Assembly: GCA_017654935.2 (NCBI GenBank) | Contig: CM065682.1 | Coordinates: forward strand, 39,088,048-39,152,047 | Length of the DNA stretch: 64,000 bases | From: Phymorhynchus buccinoides | Taxonomy: Eukaryota > Mollusca > Gastropoda > Neogastropoda > Raphitomidae | Direction of reading: 5' to 3' | Part shown: positions 44,705-57,371 of the stretch, piece by piece | How the letters are laid out: each line of letters begins with the position of its first letter | Numbering within the stretch: position 1 is the stretch's first letter | Notes under the pieces: generated by a model | The model's input: the letters and a program-made list of their open reading frames with translations, nothing else | What the model was told of the DNA's origin: nothing | Databases searched by the model: none | Program-made: the position numbers and the translations under genes

Positions 44705-47260
44705 GATGGGCTGGATGGGTGTATTTTAATTTCAACTTTGGAATTTTTAAATTCGTCATGAATATCAATGGGCAAATCTGATCCCATGAAAATAAAATCG
44801 ATTTAAAAAAAAAATCTGCTTACTGTTAAAGTCTTTTGGCTGTTTTTTAACTTTTAAATTAAATCTATAAGTTTCATCATTTGCCTTAGCATGTCATATG
44901 GGTTATATACAGACAAAAAAAAGGATAATTATATTAAAAACAACAGAAACATAATGAACATAACACCACAAAAAGAAGATATTTTTTCCAAAAACGATTA
45001 AAACACTGGAAAAAGTCTAAAGCATTCAAAATATAATAAAGAACCGCTAAAAATAAACAAAATAAAGTCTTAAAAAAAATGAAATAAAGAAAAATAAAAC
45101 CATATATACATATGGCAGGATAGAGATCATAAAAATCTATAATCATGTAATATTTTCAAATTTTGCACAATTTACCATTTTTCCTTTGTACAATTTATCA
45201 TTTTATGTTAGATTTCTGCTCCCAATCAAAAATCCATTGTTAGGTAACTTGATTAAAAGACAAAACAATTTATTTGAACAAATTTACATTGAAATCATTG
45301 ATTTTTTTTAATAAAAAAAAAGAAAGAACCCCACCCCCCCCATCAAACGAGACATGAAACTCAAAGGGAGGGCAAGCAGCGAAACAAGGTAACATCACAT
45401 TGGCGTCAAGGAAAACATATATAGATCTGGCAATACGAGCACTACACCTACAAAACAAGCGAGTGAGATAGGTGGGAAAAACGACAAAAACAATGCACAC
45501 ACATAACCCTGAAAAAGAGTCCAAAACTTTTACCAATGAATATGTTTGCTTAAATCATAAAAAAAGAAAAATGTAGAAAAATGTATCAGTGCCCAATGCC
45601 CATTTAAAAAACAAAACAAAACAAACCTTGCACATTTAACACATATTAAAACATGCAGAAGACCCGCACACAGCAGAAAAAAGAAAGAAAATGACTCCAG
45701 ACAAAAAATAACATACAATGGCGAAAAGGCAGACATACAGAAAACCTATAAAGAAAAACTGTACATTTATGTGCGCAGGCACACACACTAATACAGTAAT
45801 AGTCACATTCAAGCACAGAACACACAGTGACATTCACACATCGAACTACAACATACACACAGTGACATGAACATGTGTGCGCACACACACAACCACATTC
45901 ACACAAACACAAACACAGAACACACATACACACATCGAACTACAACACACACACAGTGACATGAACATGCGTGCGCACACACACAAGCACAAAACACATC
46001 ATACAAACAACTCTCTCTCTCACTTGCTCCCAACAAACTTAATTTTTTCATGCAGGAGACACGTCAGTTCAACTCCCCAGGTAAATAAAACCTGCCAGGT
46101 GTGACTCGCTAAGGAAGCCTATGCCAGGACGACACCAATGGAGAAAATAATAATATTAAAAAAATGGAACAGGATGAAAAACGTTTACCCCAGCAAAACA
46201 AATGACCTTGAAGTGAGCACTTTGGCAGCATCTGCAACGATGGAAACGATGACAAGATATGATGAATGCGTTAAATGAATGAATGAATCACTAACGGATT
46301 CTCATCTAAAACCATTGTTTGAGACACTAGAGCTATGTTGTTAGCTAAAACCAAAGTTACAAAGACACTACTAAGAGCAATGCATGGCACAAAATCACAA
46401 CGATAATAAAACCAGATCAAAATGTTTAACAACCAAAAAGATAAAACTATGTTATATGGAAAGTTATGTTCAGTTACTCTGTCACAAATTTAGCACACAT
46501 TAATTAAATAGAAAGAAAAAACAACAACAGCAAATGAACAACTCAGAAGTCAGCTTGAGAACGAGAGCAAACCAAAACTTAAAACATATTGATTCCAGTA
46601 TCAGTTTGCAGCAATTCAGAAGTCAGCCGAGAGCACAAAAACATCAGAATTGGTATCACTCTCAGATTGGCTAAATGTCAGTAGAGTATCAAACACAAAT
46701 CAAATCAATTCATTTCATTGTCTCCAAATAGAAGAAAAGAGAGAAGAAGTCAAATTGAATCCTATCAATGATTAAGGAATCTGCAAAAAGTTAGAGGTGA
46801 AAAAAGGGGGAGAAAGAGACCAAACAATGATACATGCCTTTCATCACATTCATGCCATGAAGTAGGCTGCACAAAAAAGGGGCATCTTGTTCCGTTTAAT
46901 TTGCATATAAATGAAACGTGGTATTGACCAGAATTGTGTCCAAAGAAAAACAGAACCAGATGCTAAGCTCATGGAGTTTGAATTAATTTCTGAAGCTTTG
47001 ATGTTGAGATTTGGGGGCTCAAAGTTATGAGAATTTTAGACCTGACAGTGTAAAGAGCAATACTACAGTATGTTTTTAAACCGCAAAATAATGTATATGA
47101 ATCTAAGTTGACATAACCAGATACAATTGTTGAACTATGCATTTACAGATCAATAGATAGACATGCAGACTGACAGACAGCTGGCAACTGGACCCGAGGT
47201 CAAGTGCTGTACAAACACACACTTTATTGACCCATCACAGCCATTGCATGCAGTAAAACG
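43620..47260. other. Intron of the MICAL-like gene, no genes recognised
   Basis: AT-rich with (CA)n patches near 43990-44040 and 45780-45990. The frames here are low-complexity. Confidence 0.5.
44548..44700. repeat. Truncated dispersed repeat running into (GT)n
   Basis: 44548-44622 is a shortened minus copy of the six-copy family (CGGGACTTTACTGG...GTCCCATATGTG). The terminal GTGTG then leads into (GTGC)n and (GT)n to 44700, so the microsatellite probably grew from the repeat's own end. Confidence 0.75.
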
Positions 47261-47261
47261 G

Positions 47262-47382
47262 AACGGAAATTCTGCTTAACGTCCTCCGGTCTGGAACATA
47301 AGTATATATAAAGATGGTGGGAACGATCCTGGAAGCAATGCCTGGAGGCAGTGCAACACCAGGAAACACCCAAATTTATTAT
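47262..47382 (+). repeat. Dispersed ~130-bp repeat, plus copy
   Basis: AACGTCCTCCGGTCTGGAAC, AAGATGGTGGGAACGATCCT, GGAGGCAGTGCAACACCAGG: same family as 9298-9596. Confidence 0.85.
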
Positions 47383-47905
47383 TTATTTATTTATTTTCTT
47401 TTTTTTGCATGCTGTAAAAGAGATTAACTTCCACTTTCCACTTCACATTACGGTGCGGGTGATGGAGACAAAGACACCAATGGTCACAGTTGCTTAGAAC
47501 GAAGTGTACACACATCGATTAACAGCCACAACCGAGTGAAACAACCGACCCAAACTGGTGCAGGTTACTTCTGTGGCCAGGAATCACCACACAGAACTGC
47601 AACACAATGCTCTTCCTAAACACACACGCTCAAGGGAGGGGGGGGGGGGGGGGGATGACACTGGGAAAACAGACAACACAGTGTCTATCAAAACCACAAT
47701 GTGACCGACGTGACGCAAATTGTGACAAAACACATGTGCGGCAAAACTGCCAAACCTGGGTTCCCTGCGACCTGTCACCGACAGCAAGGTATGGACAGAC
47801 AGGTAGCCCGAATCAAGAGTTGGAGCCTGTGCAAAGAAGCAAGCCACTTGGCCTTATAGCACCCAGAGAAAACAGCGCCCTGTTATAACTCGTATCCTTT
47901 TAAAG

Positions 47906-48093
47906 TACAGTCAAACCCCCGCCTTAACCTGGTATCATGGATACCCCCGTAATCAGGGCAGTTTTATTTCAAATAGATCTTCTCTTCTTATTTCTTACTA
48001 GAACGAATTCTCAGTATACAGACCGCCTTGCAATTACGGACAGTTTGGGCAAATCAGTTAGGTGGTCGGAATACTGTCTGAGGTCCCACTGTA
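47906..48093. mobile_element. TA-flanked MITE, decayed
   Basis: Ends TACAGTCAAACCCC and GGTCCCACTGTA are imperfect inverses with TA at both limits. Tc1/mariner-like by analogy to 20714-20890. Confidence 0.6.
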
Positions 48094-48545
48094 TGCTTTC
48101 AAACACAAGTAGCTTTCTTTCAAAGTTTTAGTAGACGGGGGGAGGGGGGGATATGGAGATAAGTTTGGGGAAGACTGATTGTCTACCTGAAAGCTTTTAG
48201 TCCTGAATGTTTAAATTGTGTTCTCATGGAAAAATCAAAACAAGAAAAATAGAGTCACTAAAGAAAACCTTGAAACAGTTGAAAGTCGACTTCTGTTTTC
48301 CTGACACATTTTAATGTGCATCATTCTCCCACAAGCTGCTACTATGATAAAGGATATTTAAAAACACATCAACAAACTACAAAGAAGCAGCAAGAAAAAA
48401 AAGCGTCTAAAATTTATAGTTAAAAATTACTGACAAACTTTCTATCAAAACAACAAAGCAAATAATGTTTGAATTCAATTAACTTTTTAAGCCAACAAAG
48501 GAAAGAATCTGTGCAAGAAATATATAACACAAACATGTTTCAAAC

Positions 48546-48564
48546 ACACACACACACACACACA

Positions 48565-48595
<31 letters not shown>

Positions 48596-48697
48596 ACACA
48601 CACACACCCACAACCCACCACACACACACACACACTCAAAAACACACAGACACAAACATACACACACACACTAAAAAACAAAAACTTATATACCTGT

Positions 48698-48735
<38 letters not shown>

Positions 48736-48810
48736 TCAAAAACACACAGACACAAACATACACACACACTAAAAAACAACAACTTATATACCTGTAAACA
48801 CACACACACA
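48546..48810. repeat. (CA)n-rich region with a duplicated block
   Basis: CA tracts, a poly-C run and two copies of a block containing AAAAACACACAGACACAAAC and CTTATATACCTGTAAACACA, about 105 bp apart. Confidence 0.9.
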
Positions 48811-49596
48811 GAACCCCCCAAACCTTTAAGCAGCAACAGATTTAAGAAAAGTAAAACTTTGGACAGCAAATCATTCTTGAACATGCGCGGTAATCAACTC
48901 AAGGTAAAGGCCTCAAGCAGCCATACTCCCAAACAGAGCTCGACAGAGAAAGCATGCCATAAAAGTGATAAAACACTAAACATGAAGGAAAGTAAGAAAA
49001 ATATATAATGGCAAAGAAAAGAGGATTGACTGTATCTGAACAAAATCTCCCCCCACCCCCACTAATGACTATACAGGATATCTTTTAATTTCATCCTGAA
49101 GATAAATTCTAATATTTCATTCATTAACATTCCATCATTCATGACAAAGCAATAGCTCATTATGCAGCTTTACAACCATTACCATTTTTTGTCTTCCCTG
49201 CTTTTGTGTGCAGCTCAGCAAATTAAAAAACCAAACCAACTAACCAAGATACAACCATCAAAACTGGTCCTATCATATTACAGTGGAAATCGAAAAGAAA
49301 GACAACATCTTAAGGCAAAAAGAGGCAAGTTCAGGATGATGTAAGGCATGTATAAGTGAACCATTTTATGAGAAAAGGGACAGCTCCTCACACTGTAATT
49401 TTTAAAAGGAAAAGATCCAGTTTTTATCTGTGTTCAGTCCAAGAACCACATACACCCCTTTATAAAACTGATATAAAAAACCTTCCAACACCACAGGAAG
49501 TATTTCAATTTTGCTTTAAACTAACTTATAGATTTTCCATGCCAAAATTCACTGTCATTAAACGTCAGTTAAAAATCCTACATACATATACTGGCT

Positions 49597-49630
<34 letters not shown>

Positions 49631-50014
49631 AATCTGTCTCAAAATGAACTAAAAACAGAGAAAATGCTAGAAAACATGTTTTTAATTATATGAATTAAAT
49701 TTAAAAAAGCACAAAAGTTTGCATTTTCAAGGATCAAATTAAGCTTTTCTGGAGGGAAAATTCCTTTATCATACCAACTTTTAACAAAAGTAACATGTAC
49801 ATGCACACAATACTGCTACTCAACTTAGGTTAGATTAACAAACAAATATACACATTACACTCTACAAGATATAGCACAATAAAAAAACAAAAAAACAAAC
49901 AGGAAACCATTCCACACACAAACAGAAAAACATCAAAATCCATGACTAAGATAAGAACAGAATCGTTGGCTGTCAAAACAATCAGCAGTAAAGGGGAGAT
50001 GACTTGGTACATAC

Positions 50015-50129
50015 CGCTGCGAATGGAGTCCTCGAGGTGGCGCCCTCTCAGCTCCAGCTCAGACAGCTTGCAGTCGATGTCCAGCAGCTGCTGCTGTAAC
50101 TCGATGGCCGACAGCCGACCAGGGGACAT
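50015..50129 (-). CDS. MICALL: MICAL-like exon: start of bMERB
   Basis: 115 nt, acceptor cctgtcag, donor GTATGT. It encodes LSAIELQQQLLDIDCKLSEL, then ELRGRHLEDSIRS, the first bMERB helix with the ELRG..LE hallmark. Confidence 0.93.
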
Positions 50130-50221
50130 CTGACAGGACAGCATCAGTCAGCAGACAATTAGAATGTTGGCCCTTTACTCAAACGGCTTGTATCACTGGT
50201 TGACATTAGCCTGCAGTAGGG

Positions 50222-50790
50222 GCCTATAGTAAATGAGAGCTGTACAATACATGATTTTCTACAGTGAGTGTTGGAATATCATAGTACAGCTTAGCCTTTT
50301 GTGGAACTGGAAGACTACGACTCTCAAAATAAGGGGCCAGGGCTCCCAGGGACCCCCATCTGGGGGTCTATGAAGTGCAATAATTCTAGAGGACCCTATA
50401 AAAGAATGTGCAGGGGGTCCCGGGGATGCACTATAAAAATTCTTTTTAGCATTCGCAATGTTATTAGGACCCTCTATCTCTCCTCTAGGAGTCTCTATAC
50501 TGTAAGTGAAGGAGTCCCTGGGACCCCTTGTCTTGCGGGACGTTTGGGAGCCCTGGGGGCATTTCTGATTTGCACTGGCTCTAGTGCTGCAGCCAAAGGG
50601 ATTTGTTGGCCTTTTGTGGACCTTCCCCAAAGCCAGCTATCCTCAAATCCTTTCAACCAAAAGAGTGGGGATGCATCCTGGGCAAGGCTTCTCCATTATA
50701 ATTTTTATAAGCCCATCCCACAAATATAGCAGCTGCCCCCTCTGCTAGACAAGTATCTGGCAGTCATAGTTGGAAACGACAGACAGGCAT
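50222..50790 (+). repeat. Old dispersed repeat R, copy B (empty sites)
   Basis: Counterpart of 20938-22010. Where copy A holds the PIF-like MITE flanked by TAA, this copy reads uninterrupted (CAGCTTAGCCTTTTGTGGA). It carries an extra segment (about 50330-50560) rich in GGGACCCC-type inverted text. Confidence 0.7.
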
Positions 50791-51247
50791 GCATATAATT
50801 AGAACACACTTTATACAGTGCAAACATTTGCCAAGAAAGGCCACACAGACACTGGACAAATACACTTGATATTGAAGTCTGAACTCTACCCACACACATA
50901 AGAACCAGACATATAACTAAATAACAGACAGTTTCATGGGAGGATATAATAATTATACAGATGGAGTCTGTACACACATCTTTACCCTACAATATTTATA
51001 ATGTCTCTTCTTCAGACATTTTCATGAGTTCCATATTTGAAGTCATCCCACAAAAACTTGAGAGAAAAGAAAACATACATCAAGAATGACAAAAGCCAAG
51101 GCCAGGGGTAAAAAAACCAACCCAACACTTACATGATATAATGCTTCTCATCAAAGGGCTTCATGGCTTGCACATTATAACTCATCCCACAATTATTTTT
51201 ACAAAAAACATGAACAAAGTAGAAAAGAAGAAAGAATGAAAGCTAAG

Positions 51248-51690
51248 TTACACTAGCACTCTGAGGCAGGGGAGGCCTGGAACTTTACAAAAACATTCAG
51301 AAAGTAGAGAAGCAGAAAGCATTGAAAGCTTACTCTTGTGCACTGCTGCAGGGGAGGCCTGGAACTTTACAAAAACATTCAGAAAGTAGAGAAGCAGAAA
51401 ACATTGAAAGCTTACACTAGTGCGGTGAGGCAGGGAAGGCCTGGAACATTACAAAAACATTCAGAAAGTAGAGAACCAGAAAACATTGAAAGCTTACTCT
51501 TGTGCACTGTTGCAGGGGAGGCCTGGAACTTTACAAAAACATTCAGAAAGTAAAGCAGAAAACATTAAAAGCTTACTCTTGTGCGGTGAGGCAGGGGAGG
51601 CCTGGAACATTACAAAAACATTCAGAAAGTAGAAGCAGAAAACATTGAAAGCTTACACTTGTGCGGTGAGGCAGGGGAGGCCTTGCAGGG
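51248..51690. repeat. 82-bp tandem array abutting a splice donor
   Basis: Five full units and a partial sixth, anchored by GGGGAGGCCT at 51269, 51351, 51433, 51515, 51594 and 51674. The last unit ends about 17 bp from the donor of the large MICAL-like exon (GT at 51706-51707). Confidence 0.92.
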
Positions 51691-51707
51691 ACAGGCGGTA
51701 TGGTTAC

Positions 51708-54700
51708 CTCTGCAGCAGCGCGTGGCTTGGGCCCCTCCTCCTTGGACCTGTTCAGGGAGTTGCTCATGTTGAAGTCGAAGTCCACGTCCACAGAAATCTT
51801 CCTCCGTCCCGGGGCCGGTGAGGGACTGGGGCGAGGGGGGCGGGGAGGGGGCGTGTGCGAAGGAGAGGACGGGGGTGACGACGTCGACTTTAGAGATTCA
51901 TCCAATTTCACTTTCAGACCAATGACGGGGATTTTCTTCTTTATTCCAGTCACTTCTGTTTGTGGTTTGGATGCAGCAGCTGCTTCATTGCTCTTAGGGA
52001 TTTCGGGGGTGGACTTCCCTTCCGCCTGAGACTTCTTATCTTTGTGCAGGTGTCGCTCAGGTTTTACAGGAAGAGGCGTCTCTGTTATTTCTGTCCCTTC
52101 TTTGTTTTCACTTTTCTTGGGGTAGCCTGTGACAGGCATCTTGTCTTCCTTCTTTTTCAGGTTGGCAGTGGAAACCCCTGAAGATGGCTGCAGCCCACCA
52201 GATGTGGTGGAAGAGTCCTGTTTGAACACATTGCCTGCATTCGCCACCTTCCCTTCCACATTCTTTGTGGGCTCTGCTGGTTGGGGTACCTTTTCTTCTT
52301 TTTGCAAAGGCCGGGAAACCACAACCTGGGCTGGAGGAGGTCGAGGAGGAGCTGCTCTTTTGGGGCCCTTTTCCACTTTCCCAGCAGAGCTGTCCTCCTT
52401 AGGACCTGCACCTTTATCTTGCGCTTTACTAGAGTCACCCACACCCTTGCCCACAGGCTTCTTCGTCTCCGGGTCCACAAAGCCGTTATCTCTAAACACG
52501 GCCATTTTCCGTTGAGCCTCTTGCTGCCAGGACGGTGTGGAATGGGCGGCACTGCTGTCGAAAATGTTGCCTACAGACTGAGCTCGCTCTTTCCTCTCCA
52601 GGGTTGAATTGCCAGAGCCGCGCAGCTTCACCTGAGCGAACAGAGGTTGTTGTGAGGTGTCTGTGTTAATCGCTGACACTGTGGGGGTGGACAGTTCTTT
52701 TTTACCAAAAATGTCTGTCTCAGATTTTGTGCGCTCCTTCACTAAATTAGCAGCTGCTGAATTTCCAGTCTCTTTCAACTTCACTTGGGTGAACGGGGGA
52801 GGTTGTGAACTGTCTTTGTTGGCAGCTAGCTGCTTAGACTTTGGTAACTCTTTCCCACTCAATATATCGGTGACTGACTTGGGACGCTCCTGCTGGGCAG
52901 CTAGCTGCTTAGACTTTGGTAACTCTTTCCCACTCAATATATCGGAGACTGACTTGGGACGCTCCTGATTACCAGCACTTTTCCTAGGAGAAACGTCTCT
53001 CTCGGCAGTCCCTCTGGGAGATTCACGGAATTTGTCTGTTCTGTTAGCTACATTGGAGTCAGCTTTCTTTTTATACAAGGGCACCCGATCAACAGGTTTG
53101 TCATTCTGTTTCTGCTTTGTCACAACTGAAACTGATTTGCTAGCTTCTTCACTGACCTTTTCTGTATTCACTGTTAAAGTCACAGTCTCACCAAGCTTAC
53201 TAATTGGAAGAGGCTTTTCTTTTCTTGTCTCAGCAGATTTAATAGCAGAAGGATTTGAAGTCCCTGAGACACCAACAGACCCATCTAAAAGAGAGGAACC
53301 CACGTGCTTCTCTTTATCCTTATTCCAGGCTGACTTGCTGTCAACACCCTCTTTGTTGTGCCTGAGAGGGCTTTGGGCGGAAACAAGCTGCGAGGAAGTA
53401 TTCTGAGACGCTGGTTTGTTCCCACCACCTGCAGTGGTTTGGAGGGACATGGTGATGGTGGTGGTGGTGGTGGAGGAAGTGGTGGCGGGCTGGCTACTTC
53501 TGACTTGAGCCAGGGACTTGAGGAGGCCGGTGAAGGGGGTCTTGCTCTCCGGCTCCTTGCTGCTGGGCACCACCATCACAGCCGCTGGGTCCTCCCCGTG
53601 CTGTGACCTTGCCTTGCTGAAGGCTGTGTCCACGTCCATGGGCTCTTCACGACGCGGGCTGCCGTCACCTCCGCCTTTGCCACTGAACACCGACAACCCG
53701 TTCTTTCCTTTGCTTTCTGATGAACTGCTCGACTTGGAGGTGCTTGATAGAGTTATGCATTGAGAGGACTTCTGACTGTCACCGATTTGGGAGGCCGATT
53801 TTGGCGTTGAAGATTTGTTAAGAGATGAAATATCCTGACTGGCTGATGCAGAGGTCGATGGTTTTCTGGGGGCAGGCCTGGGAGAACTAGGGGTGGGTAG
53901 GTGTCGAGGGGAGAGAGGGCCAGAAGCAGAGAGGGGGGATACAAGAAGAGGGGGAGGTGCAGAAGAGGGTAATGGAGGGGGAGGTGCAGAAGAGGGTAAT
54001 GGAGGGGGTGACTGTTCTCGGGGAGCGGATTTAAGTCTGACTGGGGACTTTGGCCTGACTGGGGACTTTAGTCTGTCAGGAACTTTCCTAAGAGCTGAAT
54101 GAGACTTTGATGGGTCCAGGTTCAGAGAGCTGTCTGTGCTGTGAGCCTTCAGCCTGGGGCTTGCTTTGGGAACAGATGGTGTCACTTCGCTGTTTTCCTT
54201 CACACCAGAAGTGCCAGGCAATACTTTCACGCCCATTTGTCGAGGTCTTGCCACAGGGGCCGACCTTTCTGACAATTTACTTTCTGATGCAGTTTTCTCT
54301 GGCTGCGTTTTAAGTTCTACTCGCTTTCCTATCACATCACTTTCTGATTTAGAGCTACTCCCTGTCAACACAGAACTACTGGATATTTCACCGCGCTTTT
54401 GTCTCGGGGACACTGAACTGTTCTTAAGATTCACTGAAAGATCAGAGCTTTTGGAATTACTGTCTGATTTGGTTTTGGAAAACAACGATGCTTTATCCTT
54501 AGAATCCTTCTCTGTTTTGTCCCGTGCATCACCCCCAGCAGAACCGGCTGTCTGGAAGATGAGGGGCAGCTGTCTCTGTGGAGACTTCACAGGCTGAGCG
54601 TGCTTGTCAGTGGACAGAAAGTCCATGCTGGAGTGCCCATCATCCAGAGGGGCAGACACAGCCTTGGACTTTGTGCGTGATTCAAAACTGGGCGCAGGGG

Positions 54701-55169
54701 ATGACTGAAACGGCTTCTCCTTAGAAACATCCCGCGCAGATGATTTTGAATCTTTGCTCGACACTTTGCTATCTTTGTGTTGGGAGTCAGCGTCTTTAGG
54801 AAACAGAAATTTTCGCACCTCTGATTTGCTGTCGAGTTCCTTGCTGGCGACATTATCAGTAGACCTTTTGATACCGTGTTTGTCGTTATGGAGGTTGAGG
54901 GGTTTTCCCAGAGCACCCCCTCTGTTCGCCGAAGGTGAGGGGGACCTGGGCGACCTGCTGTCCTTGGCGTGCAGGGAGGGAGAGAGGAAGGGGGACTGGG
55001 TGTACACCTTGTTGGTGGGGGACAGGTCGCTGTGCCTGAAGCAGGAGCGGTGGTAGAGCGCGCCGTCCTCCACGTGCCGCTCCAGCAGGTAGACCTTGTT
55101 GCCGCAGATGGCACACTTGTCCCCCAGGGTCTTCACCTTGCTCCCTGCTGCCGCGCCGCCAGCCTCTGA
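51708..55169 (-). CDS. MICALL: MICAL-like large central exon: half LIM and disordered region
   Basis: A 3462-nt exon (1154 codons, phase 0 to 0), acceptor tgtgtgcag, donor GTAACC after GCAGAG. Near its start is the first LIM zinc finger (C-X2-C-X17-H-X2-C, CAICGNKVYLLERHVEDGAL then YHRSCF). The second finger is absent: the position of its first Cys is His and the sequence goes straight into Ser/Pro-rich text. The remainder is Ser/Lys/Pro-rich and probably disordered. It has polyproline repeats (PPPLPSSAPPPP type), an RPKS(V)(S/T)DILSGKEL motif duplicated in tandem (25 residues) with two more diverged relatives, and a late basic-Pro block followed by ISVDVDFDFNMSNSLNRSKE just before the exon end. 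The frame stays open for 45 codons past the donor, but the phase-consistent donor at 51707 is preferred. Confidence 0.9.
52816..52968 (-). repeat. 75-bp in-frame coding duplication
   Basis: Two near-identical 75-bp units in the large exon encode RPKSV(S/T)DILSGKELPKSK plus QLAA. Further diverged relatives (RTKSETDIFGKKEL, RAQSVGNIF) follow downstream in the protein. Confidence 0.9.
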
Positions 55170-55449
55170 CTGCACACAACACAGAGAAAGTAAGACATAC
55201 ACATTGCCAGGTGAAAGCTAAAAGGCAATATAACAATCTTCAAGAGAGGTAAAGAAAGCTGCCAAGAGTGGGATATAAAATCATAACTTCACATAGCATT
55301 AATATAATTTGCGTATCATTAGCCCATAGGCTTAGTGTAAATGCACGTGAGTAAAAGGTATAAGAATACACTGTTGCCAAGAAACTTGACGTCACAGTTA
55401 TGTATTTTTACATAGCATTATTATCATTATCATATCACTACCGTCTTGT

Positions 55450-55860
55450 CAACGCGAGCTGTACCTATCAAAGCTGGACCCAGAATTTGCAACAGGCTGT
55501 GGTGCTACCCCAAGGATTAACTCAGCGCCGATGACAAATGTTGGTACACAAAGAAGCCAGTGGGGATGAACACTCTCAAGAAGATTCATGCCTCAACTGA
55601 GTCAGCAGTGCCAGCTGTCACAGATCTACACAAACCATTCTGTGCGTGCCACTGGAGCTACTGTGCTCCATCAAAGCCACTACACACCCACAGAAATCAT
55701 GGCAATAACTGGACATGAATCCGTCTCTTCCTTGGCTGTTTACCAGCACACATCATCTTCGCAAAAGATGAAGAGGGGCAGCACATTTGACTTGCACAAC
55801 ACGTCACTGGAATGTCTAGCCTTGGATCTAGGCCTAGACCTACTGAACTCAACCTACTGA
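55450..55860 (+). pseudogene. Crypton-type tyrosine recombinase fragment
   Basis: On the plus strand, inside an intron, the frame reads YTNHSVRATGATVL, then EIMAITGHESVSSLAVYQH. This has the H-x-x-R box, the GH and the nucleophile Tyr spaced as in the C-terminus of Crypton tyrosine recombinases. Upstream, in another frame, LWCYPKD and WYTKKPVGMNTL match the preceding part of the same domain, so at least one frameshift and a stop interrupt it. The N-terminal half is missing. Confidence 0.75.
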
Positions 55861-56414
55861 CACGCGCTTCTACGTCTAAATTTAGCAACACAGAAGAGCA
55901 ATCCAAGGTCATCACGGGACAGTCCATGTTAATAATGAGGACGCTGTACTGTCGCAAGAACAGTTGAACTTCATCTTCAGTCCAGAAAATGAGCCGACTG
56001 ACCCTGCGCGAAGAGCTACCATGTCTGATCATCAACATAATTGATGTTCTTGTTGAAGCCGACTCCCCTCTTTTTTACGCTTTGTTGAAATTGGACTCGC
56101 TCTCATTGACTGTTTACATTTTATTGTTGGTGCTTTCACAAGATTAAAGAAAGAACTGCAATTGTTGTTAGTGTTTCAGTTCATTGCTTCTGTTTGTGTT
56201 TATCTTTATTCGTTAAATTTTGGTACATCTTATGAAATTTTTGCGTTTAAATTTTCTATTTTGTTGAACTATATTCTTTGCGCAAGAATGCGTGTTACAG
56301 TGTGTGTGCTGTGACCATTGTTGTGAAAATGGATGTTTCTTCATTTCTTTGCATGTCTGAGCCTGTTTCCTTTTCTTGCTTTTCTGTTGATACAGATTGG
56401 TATATATCCATTAA

Positions 56415-56531
56415 TAGGACTTTGCAATGGGATATTGCTTTTATCCTATCTCTCAAGACCTTCGACCTTATGGGATAAACATCTAGACCCTCAAAATAGG
56501 ATAAAAGCAATATCCCATTACAAAGTTCTAA
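56415..56531. repeat. Inverted repeat, ~33-bp arms
   Basis: 56415-56450 and 56499-56531 are near-complementary (GGGATATTGCTTTTATCCTA and its inverse) with about a 48-nt loop. Possibly part of a small transposon end. Confidence 0.75.
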
Positions 56532-56659
56532 TAACTGATACCACAAAAGGCATGATGGAGGCGGATACATCTGCACCTGTTATTCTTGAAACCAGCTACA
56601 CCACCTGCCTCAGACTGCACACACAGCAAAGACAATAGTAATTGAGTTAAGACCCCTCA

Positions 56660-56785
56660 GTCTTCTTCTTCTTCTGCGTTCCCAGGCCATAATGGGAGAA
56701 ATACGCTTGTGTCCAGTTTTCAGCTTTTACTGGTCTCCTTGATGCGTTAAGCCAACACATTCTGATTTCGGAGGAACCTCAGTTT
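56660..56785 (-). repeat. SINE-like repeat fragment
   Basis: CTTCTTCTTCTGCGTTCCCAGGCC..., then GATTTCGGAGGAACCTCAG: relative of 16370-16500 in the opposite orientation. Confidence 0.55.
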
Positions 56786-57371
56786 TAACATATCAGTGTT
56801 AACGGCAGCAAGCATTCATTTCACATCCTGCTTCGCCTGCGGACGCCATCTTGGAAATGACAACGGTGGAAGAGCAAAAAGGCGCGAAATGAAGATTGTG
56901 CAGTGTAAAGATTTTTTTTTTTTTAAAATTTTTGTTCGGATTGTCTTTTCCGGCGTAGAATTTTTTTTTGTGGCGGAGATCGATCTATTTCGCGAAAAAA
57001 AATCGGCAGAGCAGTTTCCATGCCTGAAATGTGAAGACATATTTTGTGCGCTGATTCCTAGCTCCCCTGATTTCAAAGACAGAATTAACACTGTTCAAAA
57101 TATGAAAAAAATTATACCTTCCTAGTGAGAGTAAAAAATATCAACTAAACAATGTCTAAGCAATATCAATATTGCGTTTTCAAATGTTTCTGTGAGATCG
57201 AAACAAAAGTCCAGGCCAAGTTTGCCCAGTTGACTGGAAATCAAAATCATGAACTCTTTCTCTACCATAGTTTCTCTATCATTTCAATAGATTTGGAAGA
57301 ACCGCAAGAATGACCCAGCAGGGATTTCTCAGGTGAAACATCTCCAGACTGATGACGGCACAGACGCTCAC

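Noticed and set aside
51573..51707. Extension of the large MICAL-like exon to the stop at 51573
   Set aside because: A consensus donor at 51707 joins in phase to the bMERB exon; the extension runs into the 82-bp satellite.
53032..54597. Plus-strand frames across the large MICAL-like exon
   Set aside because: Complement-strand shadows of a real coding exon.
56796..57125. 109-codon plus-strand frame
   Set aside because: T-rich, no domain, inside an intron of the opposite-strand gene.
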